Assembly (NCBI RefSeq): GCF_902506425.1
Contig: NZ_LR732469.1
Location: 923,324-987,323, forward strand
DNA length: 64,000 bases
Direction: 5' to 3'
From: Novosphingobium sp. 9U
GTDB lineage: Bacteria > Pseudomonadota > Alphaproteobacteria > Sphingomonadales > Sphingomonadaceae
In this document: positions 59,780-64,000 of the stretch, in pieces
How positions within the stretch are numbered: the stretch's first letter is position 1
Layout of the letters: each line of letters opens with the position of its first letter
Notes under the pieces: model-generated
What the model saw: the letters and a program-made list of their open reading frames with translations, nothing else
What the model was told of the DNA's origin: nothing
Databases searched by the model: none
Program-made: the position numbers and the translations under genes

Positions 59780-60373
59780 ACCGCAAGCGGTACGGCGGGC
59801 AACGTAGGGGGCGGCATCTGGCTGACGCGGCACGGCAGATCGGCAGTCTCGCGGCGTCGAGTGGACGGTAATGGGCGACCTTTCATAGAGATCACGATCC
59901 AGATGACCATCAAGATCTCGACTCATGGATAGCCTTGCTGATGCCGACGCAGTCCGTCACCTCTTAAGATGGAGTGGCTTCCGGCGTCGGCCGGCTTCGA
60001 GCCAACTTCAGCCACTCAGCGCCACCTGAGCGGTTTTTAAAAGCGGCGATCCGTTCATGTGAGCTGCCGGACCGCTAACGGGGCGCCGGTCTCCCACAAA
60101 CGTTCGCCTCCGCCGGGGCGATCCTTCGCGAGACTGCCTGCGGTATCGGCTGCTGCATTCAACATGGGTGCGGTGCCTAGGATGCCAAGACTGCGCGCCT
60201 GGCTGCCGTGGGACACAAAGGCAGTCGCCGTGCAACGTCGATCTAGCCGCGAGCTGCCGACCGCGTTCAAGCTCCACAGCCGCAAAGCAACGTTGAGCCG
60301 TGGCGAGATCAGCATGACCCGGATGAACTGTCGGCGATGAACTCCGTTGATTGCTCATGAAGGGAGTTGGCAC
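59780..60373. other. intergenic region without clear gene
   Basis: A 594-base spacer after htpG. A minus-strand frame at 60055-60315 (86 codons) has no recognisable motif and no good ribosome-binding site. A weak hairpin, CTCAG and CTGAG around 60014-60034 followed by GCGGTTTTT, may terminate transcription from the left. Confidence 0.4.
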
Positions 60374-61693
60374 ATGAATCTGAAGAGCGAAGCGCCAGCA
60401 GATCTGGTCACGCGAGCAGCCGAGCCGCTGCCGCCGATCGACGATCCCGCGTTTGGCCGTGCCATCGATCGGTTCGCCGATGCGCGAGTGATCTGCCTCG
60501 GCGAAGCGAGCCATGGCACTTCGGAATTCTATCGTGCGCGCGCAGCGCTGACGCGTCGCCTGGTCGAGGAGCATGGCTTCACGATAGTGGCGGTTGAGGC
60601 AGACTGGCCCGACGCGGCGGTTATCGATCGGATCGTTCGAGGCAAGCCGCCCACCATCGGGGCAGAAGCGCCGTTCACCAGGTTCCCGACTTGGATGTGG
60701 CGCAATGCAGAGTTCCAGGGCTTTGTGGATTGGCTAACCCAGCATAACCGAGGCAAGAACGAGGCCGACCGCGTCAGTTTTCATGGTCTCGACCTCTACA
60801 ACATGAACGCGTCGATCAGAGCGGTGATCGAGTATCTGGAGCAGACGGATCCCCCTGCGGCCTCTGAGGCCCGCAAGCTTTACGGCTGCTTGAAACCCTG
60901 GAAGGAACAACCTGAAATCTACGGTAGAATTGCAAGGAGCGAAGGACACGCACGATGCGAAGCGGGGGTTGTGCAAATGCTACGGGCCATACTTGCGAAC
61001 GAACAGAGCTATGCGGCCGAGAAGCCGGACTCGTTCCTGGACGCGATCCAGAATGCCCGGCTCGTCGCCAATGCCGAGGCGTACTACCGCGCTATGTACT
61101 ATGGCTCTGCCGCCAGCTGGAACCTGCGCGACGAGCACATGGCCGACACTCTGCAGGTGCTTTTGCAGCACAAGGGGCCGCAGGCAAAGGCGGTGGTGTG
61201 GGCACACAACAGCCACGTCGGCGACGCGCGCCATACGGACATGGGCAGGAGCCACGGCGAACTCAACCTCGGCCAGCTCGTGCGCGAGCGCTACGACGGT
61301 GCGGCGTGTCTGATCGGTCTCGGCACGCACACCGGGACGGTCGCCGCAGCCGATGATTGGGACGAGCCGATGCAGATCAAAGCTGTCAACCCTTCACGCT
61401 CCGACAGTCACGAGCGGATCATGCACGATAGCGGCATCGACAGGTTCATGCTCGATCTTAGAGGCGGCGTCGCCGATGAGGACCTTCGCACAGCGCTCTC
61501 GCAGGAGCGACTGGAGCGCTACATCGGCGTGATCTATCGTCCTCAGACGGAGCGTTGGAGCCACTACTCCGAAGCTTCGCTCGCAAAGGAGTACGATGGC
61601 TTCGTGTGGTTCGACACGACTAGGGCCGTCACAGCCCGCACCGAAGAGGTTTCACAAGCCGGCCCCGACGAGACTTGGCCGTTCGGCGTTTGA
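60374..61693 (+). CDS. erythromycin esterase-family protein
   Basis: A 439-residue protein of the EreA/EreB-type hydrolase family. Motifs are VICLGEASHGTSEFYRARAA near residue 42, FTIVAVEADWPDA near 72, RVSFHGLDLYNMNASIRAVI near 133, and VVWAHNSHVGDARHTDMG near 275, which hold the Glu and His residues of the active site. The ATG at 60374 follows AAGGGAG. Chromosomal sphingomonad members of this family are common and usually not proven to inactivate macrolides, so resistance should not be assumed. Confidence 0.87.
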   Translation: MNLKSEAPADLVTRAAEPLPPIDDPAFGRAIDRFADARVICLGEASHGTSEFYRARAALTRRLVEEHGFTIVAVEADWPDAAVIDRIVRGKPPTIGAEAPFTRFPTWMWRNAEFQGFVDWLTQHNRGKNEADRVSFHGLDLYNMNASIRAVIEYLEQTDPPAASEARKLYGCLKPWKEQPEIYGRIARSEGHARCEAGVVQMLRAILANEQSYAAEKPDSFLDAIQNARLVANAEAYYRAMYYGSAASWNLRDEHMADTLQVLLQHKGPQAKAVVWAHNSHVGDARHTDMGRSHGELNLGQLVRERYDGAACLIGLGTHTGTVAAADDWDEPMQIKAVNPSRSDSHERIMHDSGIDRFMLDLRGGVADEDLRTALSQERLERYIGVIYRPQTERWSHYSEASLAKEYDGFVWFDTTRAVTARTEEVSQAGPDETWPFGV

Positions 61694-61846
61694 GCCGACT
61701 GGCCCGTAAGCACGCAGGTCGATGACTTGGATCAAGCGCATGCGCGTAGATCGCGCAAGCGGAACGGTTCGACAGGATGCGAACAATGCCGCGGAACTGT
61801 CCGGCCCGCGCGCGGCTTTGCTCGTCAAGAACCAAGGGGATCTGCA

Positions 61847-62716
61847 ATGCCGAGCGACCACGACGAGGCACCGATGCCGCCGCTGCCTGAGCAGCAGCAG
61901 AGCATACCGGGCACCATCGCCGATATGGATCCCAAACCGGATCACGGTGAGGAGAGCTATAAGGGCTCAGGCCGTCTGAGCGGCAAGAAGGCAGTTATTA
62001 CCGGAGGCGACAGCGGCATTGGCCGGGCGGTGGCGATCGCGTTTGCGCGAGAGGGTGCGGATGTCCTTATCGCCTACCTGAACGAGGACCAGGATGCCCA
62101 GGACACCGCCAAGTGGATCGAACAGGCCGGTCAAAAGGCGGTCATCGTCCCCGGCGACCTCAGCCGCGCCGAGCATTGCCGGTCCGTGATCGATCGGGCC
62201 GTCAAGGCGTTCGGACGGATAGATATTGTGGTCAACAACGCCGCGCACCAGATGACGTTCAAGACCATCGAGGCGATTCCCGACGAGGAGTGGGAGAAGA
62301 CCTTCGCCACGAACATCCACGCGATGTTCTACTTGGCCAAGGCGGCCGTGCCGCACATGACCGAGGGCAGCAGCATCATCAACACGACTTCGGTGAACGC
62401 CGACACGCCCAAACCGACGCTGCTCGCCTACGCGACCACGAAGGGCGCGATCCAGAACTTTACCGGCGGCTTGGCGCAGCTGCTGGGTGACAGGAAAATA
62501 CGGGTCAACTGCGTGGCTCCAGGGCCGGTCTGGACGCCGCTGATCCCCTCGACGATGCCGGTCGAGGAGGTCGTGGAGTTCGGCAAGAACACGCCGCTCG
62601 GCAGGCCGGCGCAGCCGAAGGAACTGGCGCCCGCCTACGTAATGCTCGCCACGGACGAAGCGAGCTACATCTCAGGTGCCACCATCGCCGTGACCGGCGG
62701 CAAGCCATTCATCTAG
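61847..62716 (+). CDS. SDR-family oxidoreductase (YhdF/YghA-like)
   Basis: A 289-residue extended-N-terminus SDR. The first 45 residues are Pro- and Asp-rich (MPPLPEQQQS, IPGTIADMDPKPDHGEESYKG). TGGDSGIGRAVAIAFAREGAD binds the nucleotide, NNAAHQM replaces NNAG, and TTSVNADTPKPTLLAYATTK contains Ser and the YATTK pair. The ATG at 61847 is preceded by AAGGGGA, better than the frame opening at 61727. Members are general stress-associated aldehyde or sugar reductases; the substrate is unknown. Confidence 0.88.
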   Translation: MPSDHDEAPMPPLPEQQQSIPGTIADMDPKPDHGEESYKGSGRLSGKKAVITGGDSGIGRAVAIAFAREGADVLIAYLNEDQDAQDTAKWIEQAGQKAVIVPGDLSRAEHCRSVIDRAVKAFGRIDIVVNNAAHQMTFKTIEAIPDEEWEKTFATNIHAMFYLAKAAVPHMTEGSSIINTTSVNADTPKPTLLAYATTKGAIQNFTGGLAQLLGDRKIRVNCVAPGPVWTPLIPSTMPVEEVVEFGKNTPLGRPAQPKELAPAYVMLATDEASYISGATIAVTGGKPFI

Positions 62717-62782
62717 TCGGCACCGCGTCGAGGAATTTGGCAGCAAGCATAATTAGTGTGCGAGCCTGCAAGGTCCAAACGA

Positions 62783-63625
62783 ATGAACGAGGATAGTTTC
62801 TTACGATTCCGAAATGTTCTGCCCAGATTGCTCGTCGCCGCCGGGCTGACCGCCCTCGCGCTTGCTGTGCGACGCAAGGGCCGCGTGTCCGATGCACAGA
62901 TCACTTACCCTCCGCTCGACCAGCCTAAGCCGCTGGGCGACGGCGTATGGATCGTCGACAGTGGCCCTATCAGTGCCGCGGGAATGAAGCTGCCCGTGCG
63001 CATGACTATGCTCCGCCTGAGCGACGGCAGTGTTTTGCTGCATTCGCCTACTCGCTATACACCCAGACTCGCTCAAGCGATCGAGGAGATCGGGCCGGTC
63101 CGCCACTTAATCGCCCCGACAATCGCGCACTCCAGCTTTTTGGCGGAGTGGCAGCTTGCCTATCCCACCGCGAAGCTCTGGGCGGTCCCCGGGCTACGGG
63201 ATCGGGGGCTGGTGCGCCGTTCGGGCGTGCGCATCGACGCTGATCTGGCGCACGCTGCACCTGCGGAGTGGGCTGATGCCGTCGACCAGGGACTGGTCCG
63301 AGGCGGTGGTGGCTTTTGCGAAGCCTGGTTCTTTCACCGGCCGAGCCGCACCCTTGTACTCGCCGATCTCATCGAAAACATGGACCCCGCCAAGCTGCCG
63401 CCAGTGACGTCTCTGCTGATGCGCGCTGCCGCCGCGACACGGGGGACCACGGGCTTTCACGTACGCGCCGTTCTGCTTTCCAAGAAGGCAGAGGCCCGCA
63501 AGTCAGTAAGCCACATGATCGCGACCGAGCCTCGGCGCGTGATCTTCTCCCACGGCGAGTGCTTCGGCGAGCATGCGAGCGAGCACCTCAGGCGCGCCTT
63601 CGCTTGGCTCATGAAAAGCGGGTGA
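62783..63625 (+). CDS. DUF4336 protein (metallo-beta-lactamase-like)
   Basis: A 280-residue protein with a short hydrophobic segment near the N-terminus (LPRLLVAAGLTALALAV) and a DUF4336 domain: LGDGVWIVDSGPISAAGMKL, MTMLRLSDGSVLLHSPT, RHLIAPTIAHSSFLAEWQLA and VIFSHGEC. The latter two hold His residues placed as in distant metallo-beta-lactamase folds. Function is unknown. The ATG at 62783 follows AAGG; a GTG at 62756 is possible. Confidence 0.78.
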   Translation: MNEDSFLRFRNVLPRLLVAAGLTALALAVRRKGRVSDAQITYPPLDQPKPLGDGVWIVDSGPISAAGMKLPVRMTMLRLSDGSVLLHSPTRYTPRLAQAIEEIGPVRHLIAPTIAHSSFLAEWQLAYPTAKLWAVPGLRDRGLVRRSGVRIDADLAHAAPAEWADAVDQGLVRGGGGFCEAWFFHRPSRTLVLADLIENMDPAKLPPVTSLLMRAAAATRGTTGFHVRAVLLSKKAEARKSVSHMIATEPRRVIFSHGECFGEHASEHLRRAFAWLMKSG

Positions 63626-63760
63626 ACCGTACGACCCCACCGCGCCATTCAGATCACCCAGCTCCCTTCCCCACTTTGCCATCCATTATGGGATGGCCCG
63701 CCCCTTTTCCCCCAGCGTCGGATATGATGCTGGCGTCAGAAAAGGAGAAGGAACAGACCG
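63626..63760 (+). other. left non-coding part of an IS110-family element
   Basis: This stretch precedes the transposase and includes CCATCC-ATTATG-GGATGG (63680-63697), a small inverted repeat that may be the subterminal repeat of the element. AAAGGAGAAGGAA at 63741-63753 is the ribosome-binding region. The exact left end cannot be fixed without the right end. Confidence 0.45.
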
Positions 63761-64000
63761 ATGTCTATTGTGCTCCTTGGTGTTGATCTCGGCAAGAACT
63801 CGTGCAGCATTGTTGGCGTCGATGCAGCTGGCGCGGTAGTGGTGCGCCGATCGATGCGCCGGCAGACGTTGATCGACTACGTGTTAAAGCTTCCAGCCTG
63901 CGTGGTTGCGATGGAAGCGTGCTGCGGCGCTCATCATCTCGGGCGTTTGTTTGCCGCGCGAGGTCACGAGATCCGCTTGATGTCGCCAGAGTACGTGCGC
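63761..64000 (+). CDS. IS110-family transposase (partial, runs off the window)
   Basis: The first 80 codons are present and open to the last base. MSIVLLGVDLGKNSCSIVGV has the first catalytic Asp of the DEDD RuvC-like domain. VVAMEACCGAHHLGRLFAAR has the catalytic Glu, and GHEIRLMSPEYVR leads to the point where the next acidic residues are expected. It differs clearly from the transposase at 50367-51385, so it is a separate element. Confidence 0.88.
   Translation, partial: MSIVLLGVDLGKNSCSIVGVDAAGAVVVRRSMRRQTLIDYVLKLPACVVAMEACCGAHHLGRLFAARGHEIRLMSPEYVR

Noticed and set aside
60374..61693. Macrolide resistance gene
   Set aside because: The protein belongs to the erythromycin-esterase family, but similar chromosomal proteins are common and unproven, so resistance is not claimed.
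1..64000. CRISPR arrays, tRNA or rRNA genes, replication origin
   Set aside because: I looked for regularly spaced repeats, tRNA-like cloverleaf ends and iteron clusters and saw none that I could support.

Overview
The window looks like accessory DNA, a large plasmid or a genomic island, from a sphingomonad-type alphaproteobacterium. The grounds are roughly 60 percent GC (by eye), a multi-operon acyl-CoA catabolic cluster with two TonB-dependent receptors, a MucR/Ros-type regulator, and a dense zone of IS110/IS1111, IS91 and IS5 elements, a group II intron, tyrosine recombinases and toxin-antitoxin genes. The genus cannot be fixed from the sequence alone.

Positions 1-38635 are one coherent catabolic cluster. 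It contains an MFS transporter, two DUF1214-like proteins, an Old-Yellow-Enzyme reductase, several SDRs, a FadB/FadJ-type bifunctional enzyme, a D-aminoacylase-type amidohydrolase, a pair of MaoC half-hydratases, a thiolase, two acyl-CoA dehydrogenases of different classes, an enoyl-CoA hydratase and an IclR regulator. It also has an alpha-methylacyl-CoA racemase / sulfotransferase / DUF1214 operon, a CitE/HpcH lyase, a second class III CoA-transferase, a medium-chain reductase, a cytochrome P450, a bis-MGD molybdenum oxidoreductase, an aldehyde dehydrogenase, a zinc alcohol dehydrogenase and an MFE-2-like (3R)-hydroxyacyl-CoA dehydrogenase. My inference is that a lipophilic, methyl-branched (isoprenoid or side-chain-bearing alicyclic) substrate is taken up by the TonB receptors, hydroxylated by the P450, oxidised to an acid by the ADH and ALDH, activated by CoA transfer, epimerised, and shortened by beta-oxidation. 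No acyl-CoA ligase was found. A short motif with core TGTAAT recurs in the non-coding DNA 87-151 nt before nearly every transcription unit, and once about 295 nt before, so it is a candidate shared promoter or operator.

Positions 38636-57895 are a decaying mobile zone. They hold an IS5 transposase remnant, a complete tyrosine recombinase, a VapBC-like pair with a frameshifted toxin, a MucR-like regulator with a long histone-H1-like tail, a dGTP triphosphohydrolase pseudogene with six lesions, an intact hybrid histidine kinase, an NTF2-fold protein and a VOC protein. Next comes a tyrosine-recombinase/IS91 composite remnant into which an IS1111-type element inserted exactly. That element carries a non-coding segment whose short sequences match the insertion junctions, as expected of a guide (bridge/seek) RNA. 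A RelE/HTH toxin-antitoxin operon with a perfect palindrome, a nucleosidase, a second small tyrosine recombinase and a group II intron whose reverse transcriptase has one nonsense codon follow.

Positions 57896-63625 carry ordinary stress or housekeeping-type genes: HtpG, an erythromycin-esterase-family protein, an SDR and a DUF4336 protein. The window ends inside another IS110-family transposase.
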